Origin: Arthrobacter sp. PGP41 | GTDB lineage: Bacteria > Actinomycetota > Actinomycetes > Actinomycetales > Micrococcaceae | Assembly (NCBI RefSeq): GCF_002953935.1 | Contig: NZ_CP026514.1 | Span: forward strand, 496,001-560,000 | Direction: 5' to 3' | DNA length: 64,000 nucleotides | In this document: positions 53,741-61,040 of the stretch, piece by piece | Layout: each line of letters opens with the position of its first letter | Numbering within the stretch: the first letter of the stretch is position 1 | The notes under the pieces: generated by a model | Database searches by the model: none | What the model was told of the DNA's origin: nothing | The model's input: only the letters and a program-made list of their open reading frames with translations | Translations under genes and position numbers: made by a program

Positions 53741-53992
53741 TCAGGCCTCGACGACTTCGACGTTGACGACGTCCTCGATCACGGGGTTGGACAGGAGGGT
53801 CTCCGCGGCATCGCGTGCCTGGGCCAGGATTTCCTCGGTCACCTCGCCGTCGACGGTCAGTTCGAACCGCTTGCCCTGGCGGACAGAGCTGAAGCTGGTG
53901 AAGCCCAGGCGGGGGAGAGCGCCGACGATCGCCTTCCCCTGCGGGTCCAGAATCTCGGGCTTGGGCATGACGTCAACAACGATCCGGGGCAT
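53741..53992 (-). CDS. purS: Phosphoribosylformylglycinamidine synthase subunit PurS
   Basis: The 83-residue protein ([47 protein letters not shown]) is PurS, the small bridging subunit of the three-part enzyme. I start at the ATG giving MPRIVVDV; the frame extends 19 codons upstream with no conservation. It heads the purSQL operon. Confidence 0.95.
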   Translation of the reverse strand: MPRIVVDVMPKPEILDPQGKAIVGALPRLGFTSFSSVRQGKRFELTVDGEVTEEILAQARDAAETLLSNPVIEDVVNVEVVEA

Positions 53993-54263
53993 CCGGTAAC
54001 TCCTGTGCGTGAGCTTGGGTAAGGGCGCAGCGGAGTGGTGCCGTCTCACGCCGTACCGGGGTGTCTGGGACAGGTTGTGCCAGGCACGGTTCCTTATACC
54101 TTGTGGACGGGCGCTCCGCGAGCTTGCTAGCCCATTCTACCGGCCGGAGCGCCCCACCCTGTAAACGGCTGCCTGGCGGCGGCCGGCGGTATGGGGCCAA
54201 GGCGGAAACAGGGCCAGGGCGGGGGTTCTGGAGTTGCGCGTCCTGCGTCACTAGGATTGCTGG

Positions 54264-54449
54264 ATGGCTGAAAATTCGAAATCCGTGCTGTTGCCCATGG
54301 TCGCAGCAGCAGTGTTTGCAGGACTGGGCAGGATGGTGTTCCAAAAGATCAAAGCCGACCGTTTCGCCCGGGAGAACAGGGTGGCGGGGCCGGTGGATGA
54401 GAAGACCAGGCAGTGGATCAGCGAGGTGGTCCGCACACCCCGCCAGTAG
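54264..54449 (+). CDS. Small membrane protein of unknown function
   Basis: The 61-residue product MAENSKSVLLPMVAAAVFAGLGRMV has one hydrophobic helix and a basic/charged tail (KIKADRFARENRVAGPVDEKTRQWISEVVRTPRQ). It has normal codon use and a downstream terminator, which supports its being real. Family unknown; it may be a stress-inducible or accessory peptide of Micrococcaceae. Confidence 0.6.
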   Translation: MAENSKSVLLPMVAAAVFAGLGRMVFQKIKADRFARENRVAGPVDEKTRQWISEVVRTPRQ

Positions 54450-54477
54450 CGGGAGCGCTTGCCATCTGAGGGTTTGT

Positions 54478-54507
54478 AAGGACGTCCTGCGGGGCGTCCT
54501 TTTTTGG
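54478..54507 (+). terminator. Rho-independent terminator
   Basis: AGGACG and CGTCCT pair around a ten-base loop, followed by TTTTTT. It ends the transcript of the 61-residue gene. Confidence 0.75.
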
Positions 54508-54556
54508 TGCTCCGCCGCAGTCTCCCGCTCCCATGTGACTGGCGAAAATATTGGTT

Positions 54557-54585
54557 TTGTGTCCTATGTCATATTCAGCTATCAC
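54557..54585 (+). promoter_or_regulatory. Possible promoter of the subtilase gene
   Basis: TTGTGT and TATCAC are separated by 17 bases in a locally AT-rich stretch about 120 bases before the chosen subtilase start. Confidence 0.35.
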
Positions 54586-54704
54586 TCTGTACTCTTTGAG
54601 TCGACTGGTCTCATGGAATGACAAGATCTGTAATTCCATGCGCAAAGTCAGTCGTTTCGGGCCGCCAACCGTGGCTGGGCCGGTACATCGTGAAAGGTTT
54701 GCTC

Positions 54705-57700
54705 GTGAGATCTACTGGAAAGAGCCCCATGCGGGGCGGGGGATTCCGGAAGGCAGCGGCGCTTGCCGTGGGCTTGCCGCTTCTCCTCACCTCGATGGCC
54801 ATCAGTCCCGCCACCGCGGCGCCTGCCGGGCTGGATCAGGCAGTCGCTGCCATGGAAACTGCACCTGCCGAATTCAAAGACGGCCGCTACATCGTGGTCC
54901 TGGCGGAAGCAGCGGCCGCCGCTTACGAGGGCGGCACCCCCGGGCTTGGCGCAACCAAGCCCGACAACGGGCGGAAGCTGGACGCCGGCAGCGCCAGCTA
55001 CAGGGCCTATGACGCACACCTGCGCCGGCAGCAGCGGGAGGTGGCAGCAAGCCAGGGGGTGACCCCGGGAAAGCAGTACACGGCCGCGCTGAACGGCTTC
55101 ACTGCCGAGCTGACAGCCGCCCAGGCCATGGAACTTTCCAAGGATGAGCGCGTCATGGTGGTTGCACCCGACGCGGAGAACGCTCCCGACTACACCACCA
55201 CGGATTTCCTTAAGCTGACCGGCCCGGACGGGGTCTGGGCCAAGCAGTTCGGCGGCGAAGCGAATGCCGGCAAGGGCATGGTGGTTGGCGTCATCGACTC
55301 GGGCTACGCACCGGACAACCCGTTCCTCCAGGGCGAACCGGTACAGCCCCTTAGCGGCCCGGCCCAGGTGGGCGTGCCCTACCGCACCGCGGAAGGCCGG
55401 ATCGCCATGCTCAAAGCTGACGGCACCACCTTCGAGGGCGAATGCCAAAAAGGCCAGGGCACGGGAGCGGCGTTCGACGGCTCCCTGTGCAACTCCAAGG
55501 TTGTTGGCGCAAGGTACTTCGCCGATTCGTTCCTGCAATACGTAGCCCCGCAGAACCGGGCCCCGGAGGAACTCATCTCCCCGGTCGACGTCGGAAGCCA
55601 CGGAACCCACACGGCCACTACCGCCGCAGGCGACGCGAATGTGGAGCAGGTGATCGACGGCGCAAACTTCGGCAGGAGCTCCGGCGTTGCCCCCGCCGCG
55701 AAGGTCTCGGTATACAAAGTCTGCTGGGAGGACACCAACCCGAACACCGGCGGCTGCTACTCCTCCGCCTCGGTGGAGGCGGTGGAGGCCGCAATCAAAG
55801 ACGGCGTGGATGTCCTGAACTACTCCATCTCCGGCAACAACAACACCACCACCGATCCCGTAGCCCTTGCGTTCCTGAATGCCGCCTCTGCAGGCGTCTT
55901 TGTGTCCGCTTCAGCCGGCAACTCCGGGCCCGCAGCGTCCACCGTCAACCACTCCTCACCGTGGCTGACCACGGTTGCCGCGTCCACGTTCCCCAGTGAC
56001 CTGCTGGGCACCGTCAAGGTCTCGGACGGCTCGCTCTACCGCGGAGCTTCGATCATGAAGTCCGAGGTGGCAGACAGGCCGGTTGTCGTCGCCTCGGCTG
56101 CGGCAGCAGCCGGAGCCACCAATCCCAACCTCTGCGCCCCGGGCTCCCTCGACCCGGCGAAGGTTGCGGGCAAGGTGGTGGTCTGCGACCGCGGCGTGGT
56201 GGACCGGACGGCCAAGAGCCAGGAAGTCCAGGACAAGGGCGGCGTTGGCATGATTTTGGTGAACCTCACCAGCAGCTCCGAGGACGCGGACAACCATGTG
56301 CTGCCCACAGTGCACGTCAACGCACCCAAGAGCCTGGACCTGAAGTCGAAGCTGGAGGCGAACCCCGCACTCACAGCCAGCCTGGTCAAAGGCGACCTCA
56401 CGGGCCTGCCGCCCGCACCTGCGCCCCAGATCGCCGGTTTCTCCTCCCGCGGACCTACCCTTGCCGCCGGCGGCGACCTGCTGAAGCCGGACATCGCGGC
56501 TCCCGGTGTGAACGTCCTTGCCGGCGTCTCCACCATCGGCAACAACGGTGACCAGTTCGGCTTTATGTCCGGAACCTCCATGGCTGCGCCGCACATCGCC
56601 GGCTTCGGCGCCCTGGTGCTCGGCAAGCAGCCCAAGTGGACGCCCGCGATGGTCAAGTCTGCCATGATGACCACGGCTTACCCGCTGGTGAACGCCGACG
56701 GCACGCCCAATACGGATCCGTTCCAGGGCGGCGCAGGCCACATCGACTCCACCCGGGTCCTGGATCCGGGCCTGGTCTACAACTCAGGCATCAAGGACTG
56801 GCTCGGCTTCCTCAACGGCCAGGGCGTGGACACCGGGGCTGCGCAGGCCGGCTCCATTGCGGCCCGCGACCTGAACGTTCCGTCGATCGCACTCGGCAGC
56901 CTGGTGGGGGAAGTGCAGGTCAAGCGACAGCTCACTGCCTTGGTTCCCGGAATCTACCGTCCGGAAGTCAACATGCCGGGATTCAATGTCAAGGTGGAGC
57001 CGAACGCACTGAACTTCGCCAAGGCCGGCCAGACCCGCGAGGTCACGCTGACCATCCGGAACGTCAGCGCTCCGGTGGGCAAGTTCAGCACCGGCACCCT
57101 GGCCTGGAAGGGCCCGCGGACTGTGAGCTCTCCCATCGCAATCCGGCCCGTTGATGCGCAGATCGCCCCGTCCTTCTCCTTCAGCTCCGCTTCCGGCAGC
57201 GGGAGCGGCACGATGGAACTGGTGTCCGGTTCGGACAGCCCGATCAACGTAGGGGTGGAGGGGCTGGCTCCGCTGAGCCAAACGGCCATTACCAAGACTC
57301 CCGGCGCGTACGCGCCCCGGAACGACGCCCACAACGCGCTGCTTCAGGTGGCAGTTCCGCAGGGAGCCTCGTTCGCCCGCCTGGGCGTCCAGGCGCAGTC
57401 GGACGACGTCGACTGGGACATGGTGGTGTACGCCCCCAATGCTTCGGGCGGCCTGACTGCCACCCAGGTGGCGACCGCCGCTGCCAGCGAATTCCTGAAC
57501 CTGGAATCCCCCCGGGCCGGGACTTACTACATTGCGGTCAACCTCTACTCCACGCCGGACAACGGCGCGGCTAGCGCGTCCGTGCAGGCGGTCACCTTCG
57601 CAGGGGACGCCGGCAACCTCACGGTGGACCCGAATCCGATCGTGGCCCCCAATGGCACCGCCACCTCTGCCACGGTTTCCTGGACCGGCCTGTCCGAAGG

Positions 57701-57833
57701 TGCCTACGTTTCGCGGCTCAGCCTGGGCGGGAACGGCATCAGGACGTGGGTTAACGTCCAGGTGGGAGCCGCGCCGGTTGCCCCCGCCGGGGCTCCGCAG
57801 GTAGCGCTCGCGGACGCAGTACCCGCGTCCTAG
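54705..57833 (+). CDS. Secreted subtilisin-like serine protease with PA domain and C-terminal Fn3/pre-peptidase-like modules
   Basis: From the GTG at 54705 the protein has 1042 residues. A signal peptide (AAALAVGLPLLLTSMAISPATAAPA) is followed by an I9-type propeptide and an S8 domain with Asp198 (VVGVIDSGY), His299 (GSHGTHTATTAAGD) and Ser625 (SGTSMAAPH). A PA domain interrupts the catalytic domain between the His and Ser motifs (region VVCDRGVVDRTAKSQEVQDKGGVGMILVN). The C-terminus has an Fn3-like stretch and a beta domain. It is a large extracellular protease. GAAAGG lies seven bases before this GTG; the frame runs up to 54618, but the longer N-terminus is not signal-like. Confidence 0.9.
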   Translation: MRSTGKSPMRGGGFRKAAALAVGLPLLLTSMAISPATAAPAGLDQAVAAMETAPAEFKDGRYIVVLAEAAAAAYEGGTPGLGATKPDNGRKLDAGSASYRAYDAHLRRQQREVAASQGVTPGKQYTAALNGFTAELTAAQAMELSKDERVMVVAPDAENAPDYTTTDFLKLTGPDGVWAKQFGGEANAGKGMVVGVIDSGYAPDNPFLQGEPVQPLSGPAQVGVPYRTAEGRIAMLKADGTTFEGECQKGQGTGAAFDGSLCNSKVVGARYFADSFLQYVAPQNRAPEELISPVDVGSHGTHTATTAAGDANVEQVIDGANFGRSSGVAPAAKVSVYKVCWEDTNPNTGGCYSSASVEAVEAAIKDGVDVLNYSISGNNNTTTDPVALAFLNAASAGVFVSASAGNSGPAASTVNHSSPWLTTVAASTFPSDLLGTVKVSDGSLYRGASIMKSEVADRPVVVASAAAAAGATNPNLCAPGSLDPAKVAGKVVVCDRGVVDRTAKSQEVQDKGGVGMILVNLTSSSEDADNHVLPTVHVNAPKSLDLKSKLEANPALTASLVKGDLTGLPPAPAPQIAGFSSRGPTLAAGGDLLKPDIAAPGVNVLAGVSTIGNNGDQFGFMSGTSMAAPHIAGFGALVLGKQPKWTPAMVKSAMMTTAYPLVNADGTPNTDPFQGGAGHIDSTRVLDPGLVYNSGIKDWLGFLNGQGVDTGAAQAGSIAARDLNVPSIALGSLVGEVQVKRQLTALVPGIYRPEVNMPGFNVKVEPNALNFAKAGQTREVTLTIRNVSAPVGKFSTGTLAWKGPRTVSSPIAIRPVDAQIAPSFSFSSASGSGSGTMELVSGSDSPINVGVEGLAPLSQTAITKTPGAYAPRNDAHNALLQVAVPQGASFARLGVQAQSDDVDWDMVVYAPNASGGLTATQVATAAASEFLNLESPRAGTYYIAVNLYSTPDNGAASASVQAVTFAGDAGNLTVDPNPIVAPNGTATSATVSWTGLSEGAYVSRLSLGGNGIRTWVNVQVGAAPVAPAGAPQVALADAVPAS

Positions 57834-57859
57834 CAGCCTGATGTCCTGGAGGAAAAGCA

Positions 57860-57897
57860 GGATCCCGGGCGGCTAAACCGCCCGGGATCCGGCTTTT
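57860..57897 (+). terminator. Rho-independent terminator of the subtilase gene
   Basis: A perfect 13-bp GC-rich stem (57860-57872 with 57878-57890) with a CTAAA loop is followed by GGCTTTTT. It lies between the subtilase and the convergent inhibitor-like operon and may work in both directions. Confidence 0.85.
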
Positions 57898-57925
57898 TGC
57901 CTGGAGAACCGCCTGGCCGGGTGTC

Positions 57926-58273
57926 CTAGGTGCTGCCCCATGCTCCGCCGGCGCTGCCCAGCAGCGGTGCCATCGCTTTCCAGCGTGCGATTTCGCAGCC
58001 GTCCGTGCGCGCGAAAGTGGAATTAACCGGGCGGCCATGGAAGATTCCAGTGACCACGGCCATCTGCGGTCCGCCATACTGCTGGGTGCACAAGCGCGGT
58101 GGTCCGGGCTTGGGGAAGAAGATATCCTCACCGAACTTCTCCACGGCTGCGAGGGCGGCTTCGGGGTCCGGCAGCGTGCTTCCGGGCTGGGCACGTCCAT
58201 CGTCGGCTATGAGCCGAAAAACCTGCTCGACGGCGGCCGGATCCTCCCTCAGCCTGACGGTGAGATCGATCAT
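57926..58273 (-). CDS. SSI-like (Streptomyces subtilisin inhibitor family) protein without signal peptide
   Basis: From the ATG at 58273 the product is 115 residues. Its C-terminal part LCTQQYGGPQMAVVTGIFHGRPVNSTFARTDGCEIARWKAM matches the SSI family: the second disulfide (Cys62, Cys93), the YGGP turn and the GCE segment. No signal peptide precedes the domain. The first disulfide pair of the family is replaced (Ala23, Leu41), though the surrounding pattern PDPEAALAAV is kept. The ATG overlaps the stop of the upstream gene by four bases. Whether it inhibits a protease or has a new role inside the cell is unknown. Confidence 0.75.
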   Translation of the reverse strand: MIDLTVRLREDPAAVEQVFRLIADDGRAQPGSTLPDPEAALAAVEKFGEDIFFPKPGPPRLCTQQYGGPQMAVVTGIFHGRPVNSTFARTDGCEIARWKAMAPLLGSAGGAWGST

Positions 58274-59214
58274 TCGGTCATGCCCGGGACGGTCGAGAGT
58301 GCGTCCAGTTCCATTGCCAGCCGCTCCCGGAGTGCTGCGGCCTCGGCGGCGAAGGAGCGCTGGTACTCCACGTAGGCCGCCTTCCCTTGGGGCGTCTCGA
58401 TGGGAATCGCCGGATAGCCCCACTCCGCCAGGTCGTAGGGAGAAGCCTGCATGTCCATGGCGCGGATCCGCCAGGATAGCTCGAAGCAGTCCATCACCAG
58501 TTCGCTGGACAGGGCCGGCAGCAGCTTGTAGGCCCACTTGTACAGGTCCATGTTGGCGTGGAGGCAGCCGGGCTGTTCGTGGTGGCGCTGGCTGTTCCGG
58601 CTCGGCGCAAACTCATTCAGCGGCACGGCGTCCGGCGTATAAAAGCGGAATGCATCGAAGTGCGTGCAGCGGATCCTGTTGTCCTCCACCACCTTGTCGG
58701 TGCCGGCCGACCCCAGCCTCAGCTGGAGGTATTCATGGCGCAGGTCGAACTTGTCCTGGCGGTAGACCATCGCCCATTCGTGCAGGCCAAAGCAGCCGAA
58801 CTGGGCCGGGCGTGCGGCGGTCCCCCGCAGGATGATGCGGGCAAAGGCCACGGCCTCGCTGCGGTCGGCAAGAAAAGCGTCGCGGTCAAAGGTGACCGCG
58901 GTGCTTCCTTCCGGCAGCCCCAGGAAGGCAAGCTCGCCGTCGTCGAGCATCCTGTAGTGCTTCCAGCCCGTCCGCGCGGCCGCTGCCCTGCCCGGCAGGA
59001 CGTACCCTGCGCCGGGGTGCCAGCGCCGCAGCTGGCCGGGTTTCTGGGTGTAGTAGGTGAACAGGAAGTCCTCCACTGGATGCTTCCTGCCGGCGGACCT
59101 GCGGGCAAGGTAGGGGTCGGCGTAGCGGCCGACGCGCTGGTGGTGGGCTTCCTCGAGCGGCTGCCATACATCCGCCGCCAGAAGCTTAAGCTCCACCGGC
59201 GGCACCCAGGACAT
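58270..59214 (-). CDS. Actinobacterial protein of unknown function (annotated elsewhere as 3-methyladenine DNA glycosylase)
   Basis: The 314-residue protein has the pattern HHQRVGRYADPYLARRSAGRKHPVEDFLFTYYTQKPGQLRRWHPGAGYVL and HEWAMVYRQDKFDLRHEYLQLRLG, then HFDAFRFYTPDAVPLNEFAPSRNSQRHHEQPGCLHANMDLYKWAYKL. I recall this family being named 3-methyladenine DNA glycosylase, but I see no known glycosylase motif, so I treat the name as unproven. Its conserved His, Asp and Arg residues suggest an enzyme. It overlaps both neighbours: by 29 bases with the SSI lipoprotein gene and by 4 with the SSI-like gene. A GTG at 59205 is an alternative start. Confidence 0.75.
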   Translation of the reverse strand: MSWVPPVELKLLAADVWQPLEEAHHQRVGRYADPYLARRSAGRKHPVEDFLFTYYTQKPGQLRRWHPGAGYVLPGRAAAARTGWKHYRMLDDGELAFLGLPEGSTAVTFDRDAFLADRSEAVAFARIILRGTAARPAQFGCFGLHEWAMVYRQDKFDLRHEYLQLRLGSAGTDKVVEDNRIRCTHFDAFRFYTPDAVPLNEFAPSRNSQRHHEQPGCLHANMDLYKWAYKLLPALSSELVMDCFELSWRIRAMDMQASPYDLAEWGYPAIPIETPQGKAAYVEYQRSFAAEAAALRERLAMELDALSTVPGMTE

Positions 59215-59776
59215 CCTTCGCAGCTTCCCAGGCGCTGATTTCGCAGCCGTTGGTGCGGGAGAATGCAGCGTCTACCGGCACGCCGTCCACAACGCCCGTC
59301 ACGGTGGCTTTTTGCGGGCCGCCGTACTGTTGGGTGCAGGCCTGGTCCGTTGCCGGGGCGGAGGGGCTCACCAGCCCGGCGTTTTCCTTCAGCGCAGCGC
59401 ACGCAGCATCAGCGGCCGGATGGACGCTTTCAGCAACAGGGACCCCTTCGGCGCAGACCAGGGTGTAGCTGATCTCCGGTTCGCCCTCGGCGGGAACGAT
59501 GATGATGGCAAGTTCGGCGTTACCCTTGCCCGGTCCTGAGGGTGCCGCCGGAGATTCGGGAGCCGGGGCAGGGACGGAGGTCTCGGCGTCGGCAGACGGA
59601 CTGCCGGACGGCTGCGGGGAACTGGTGGCGGAGGCTGTGGGAGGTGAGGATGGTCCGCCGGACGGGGTGCCGCCGCCTTGGCCCGGAGAGCAGGCCGCGA
59701 GCAGCGCCGCTGCCACGAGCAAGGCTGAGATCATGCTCGTGTGCGTCCTGCCTGGGGGTCGCCGCCTGCCCTTCAT
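59186..59776 (-). CDS. SSI-family lipoprotein
   Basis: The 196-residue product has a lipoprotein signal ending LLAAC (Cys29) and a 50-residue Ser/Pro/Ala-rich linker. An SSI domain follows, with both disulfides preserved: Cys108 (ISYTLVCAEG), Cys126 (PAADAACAALKENAG), Cys147 (ACTQQYGGPQKATVTGVV) and Cys178 (TNGCEIS). Residues 149 and 150 (QQ) stand at the usual reactive P1-P1' site. SSI proteins inhibit subtilisin-type proteases by substrate mimicry; here it would be membrane-tethered outside. It is the first gene of a three-gene operon facing the secreted subtilase. ATG at 59734 is an alternative start. Confidence 0.82.
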   Translation of the reverse strand: MKGRRRPPGRTHTSMISALLVAAALLAACSPGQGGGTPSGGPSSPPTASATSSPQPSGSPSADAETSVPAPAPESPAAPSGPGKGNAELAIIIVPAEGEPEISYTLVCAEGVPVAESVHPAADAACAALKENAGLVSPSAPATDQACTQQYGGPQKATVTGVVDGVPVDAAFSRTNGCEISAWEAAKDVLGAAGGA

Positions 59777-59785
59777 GCCCTTATT

Positions 59786-60268
59786 CTACTGCCGGTCCTG
59801 CATCTGGCTGGTGTTGGAGGTGGCCGCAATGAGGCCCATCATGGCCGCATGGAGTTCGCCGACCTGGTCCCTGCTCAGCCCCAGCCGTTCCATCATGGTC
59901 CCGGGAACGTTGAGCGCCTCCTGCCGGAGCGCGGCGCCTTCGTGGGTCAACTCGACGGCGAGGGCGCGCTCGTTGCCGTCTGCCCGCCGCCGCGTGATCA
60001 GGCCCGCGGCCTCAAGCCTGCGGAGCAGCGGGGAGATGGTGGCCGGTTCCTGGGCGAGGGCCTCGCTGATATTCCGGACAGTCCGCGGACTCGCTTCCCA
60101 GAGGCACAGCATCACAAGGTACTGCGGGTGGGTCAGATTCAGCTTCTCCAGCACCGGCTTGTAGGCGCCCACAACGCTTCGCGCCGCCACCGTCAGGGCG
60201 AAGCACAACTGGTGTTCCAAAAGCAGGTCCTCGTCCTGCCCCTGTTCGCTGCCGGTTGCCGCTGCCAT
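59786..60268 (-). CDS. MarR family regulator of the OhrR type
   Basis: The 160-residue protein has the OhrR sensor motif EHQLCFALTVAARSVVGAYKPVLEKLNLTHPQYLVMLCLWE with redox Cys22, and a winged helix (VRNISEALAQEPATISPLLRRLEAAGLITRRRADGNERALAVELTHEG). OhrR represses peroxide-resistance genes and is inactivated when this Cys is oxidised by organic hydroperoxides. No ohr gene is nearby. GGAGG lies four bases before the ATG at 60268. The gene is divergent from two small paralogous genes with a palindrome in between. Confidence 0.85.
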   Translation of the reverse strand: MAAATGSEQGQDEDLLLEHQLCFALTVAARSVVGAYKPVLEKLNLTHPQYLVMLCLWEASPRTVRNISEALAQEPATISPLLRRLEAAGLITRRRADGNERALAVELTHEGAALRQEALNVPGTMMERLGLSRDQVGELHAAMMGLIAATSNTSQMQDRQ

Positions 60269-60282
60269 GGATCCTCCGATTG

Positions 60283-60294
60283 TTAGTGCACTAA
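60283..60294. promoter_or_regulatory. MarR-type palindromic operator
   Basis: TTAGTGCACTAA is a perfect 12-bp palindrome. It lies 14 bases upstream of the regulator ATG and about 50 bases upstream of the divergent small gene, so it can control both. A partial second copy (TCATTAGCGTACAC) adjoins it. Confidence 0.65.
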
Positions 60295-60345
60295 TCATTA
60301 GCGTACACTTTTAGCGGTAGGCATGTCAGGCAAGGAGCCAGTTCC

Positions 60346-60588
60346 ATGGGTAAGGCCAACTCAGCAGGCAAGGAAAACGCGTCGCAGCGCTTTATGCGGG
60401 CCACCGGCAGGCTCCGGGCCATCTTCGGCCCCGCGAACCGCTCATCCCTGGGCCACGACATGACGGATGAAAACCGCAGGCTGCTGGCCCAGCGGCAGGC
60501 GGAGACCCGGCAGTGGGAAACTGTGACGCGGCCGGACGGCAGCACTTACGTGGTCCCCCGGAATCCAGAGGACAAATCCCTCCGCTGA
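60346..60588 (+). CDS. Small FGPA-motif protein, copy 1
   Basis: The 80-residue soluble protein reads MGKANSAGKENASQRFMRAT then GRLRAIFGPANRSSLGHDM, an acidic/Gln-rich helix (TDENRRLLAQRQAETRQW) and a conserved end TVTRPDGSTYVVPRN. The segments RLRxxFGPAxR and a Gly-Ser/His-xY-xVxR end recur in the next gene. The family is unknown to me. It is divergent from the OhrR-like regulator. Confidence 0.7.
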   Translation: MGKANSAGKENASQRFMRATGRLRAIFGPANRSSLGHDMTDENRRLLAQRQAETRQWETVTRPDGSTYVVPRNPEDKSLR

Positions 60589-60651
60589 CCCCGGGCAATG
60601 CTGTCTTGGCCAGGAGCCTTTTCCGGCCTGCAGGCATAAAATAAGGGCACT

Positions 60652-60678
60652 GGCTCCTGCCGGCAGGAGCCCTTTCCC
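60652..60678 (+). terminator. Hairpin between the two small paralogous genes
   Basis: GGCTCCTG and CAGGAGCC pair around CCGG and are followed by CTTTCCCC. It may attenuate transcription between the two genes. Confidence 0.4.
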
Positions 60679-60704
60679 CGATGTCCGGGAAGGGGGTGGA
60701 AACA

Positions 60705-60920
60705 GTGGCACATGTACTCAGCGGTTTCATGAATCTCACCGAAAGGCTGCGATTCGTCTTTGGCCCGGCCACGCGGCTGGACCCGGATACGCCTGTGGTC
60801 CACAAGCATGACGCTTTCGAACAGGCCTCGGAGGAGGACCTCTCGCACTTCGTCGTGGAAACAGATTCGACCGGCCATCACTACGCTGTGCGCCGCGAAG
60901 ACCTCGAGAAGGAAAGCTGA
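60705..60920 (+). CDS. Small FGPA-motif protein, copy 2
   Basis: From the GTG at 60705, which has GAAGGGGG eight bases upstream, the product is 71 residues: VAHVLSGFMNLTERLRFVFGPATRL, then a linker and LSHFVVETDSTGHHYAVRREDLEKES. FMxxTxRLRxxFGPAxR is shared with the protein encoded 117 bp upstream, so the two genes are a diverged tandem pair. An ATG at 60681 in frame is possible but has no good ribosome site. Function unknown. Confidence 0.68.
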   Translation: MAHVLSGFMNLTERLRFVFGPATRLDPDTPVVHKHDAFEQASEEDLSHFVVETDSTGHHYAVRREDLEKES

Positions 60921-60962
60921 CCGGCCAGCCCAGCCTGGGGCATCTATAACATCTGCAACGCA

Positions 60963-61007
60963 GGAAAGCCGGGCTTCCTCCGAGTATCGGAAGACGCCCG
61001 GCTTTCC
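60963..61007. terminator. Bidirectional terminator hairpin between the small genes and lysC
   Basis: A 12-bp perfect stem GGAAAGCCGGGC/GCCCGGCTTTCC encloses an inner four-base stem. It sits between convergent genes, 33 bases from the lysC stop. Confidence 0.65.
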
Positions 61008-61040
61008 CGCGCATCCGGCGGGTTTGGGTTGCCGGTGGGA

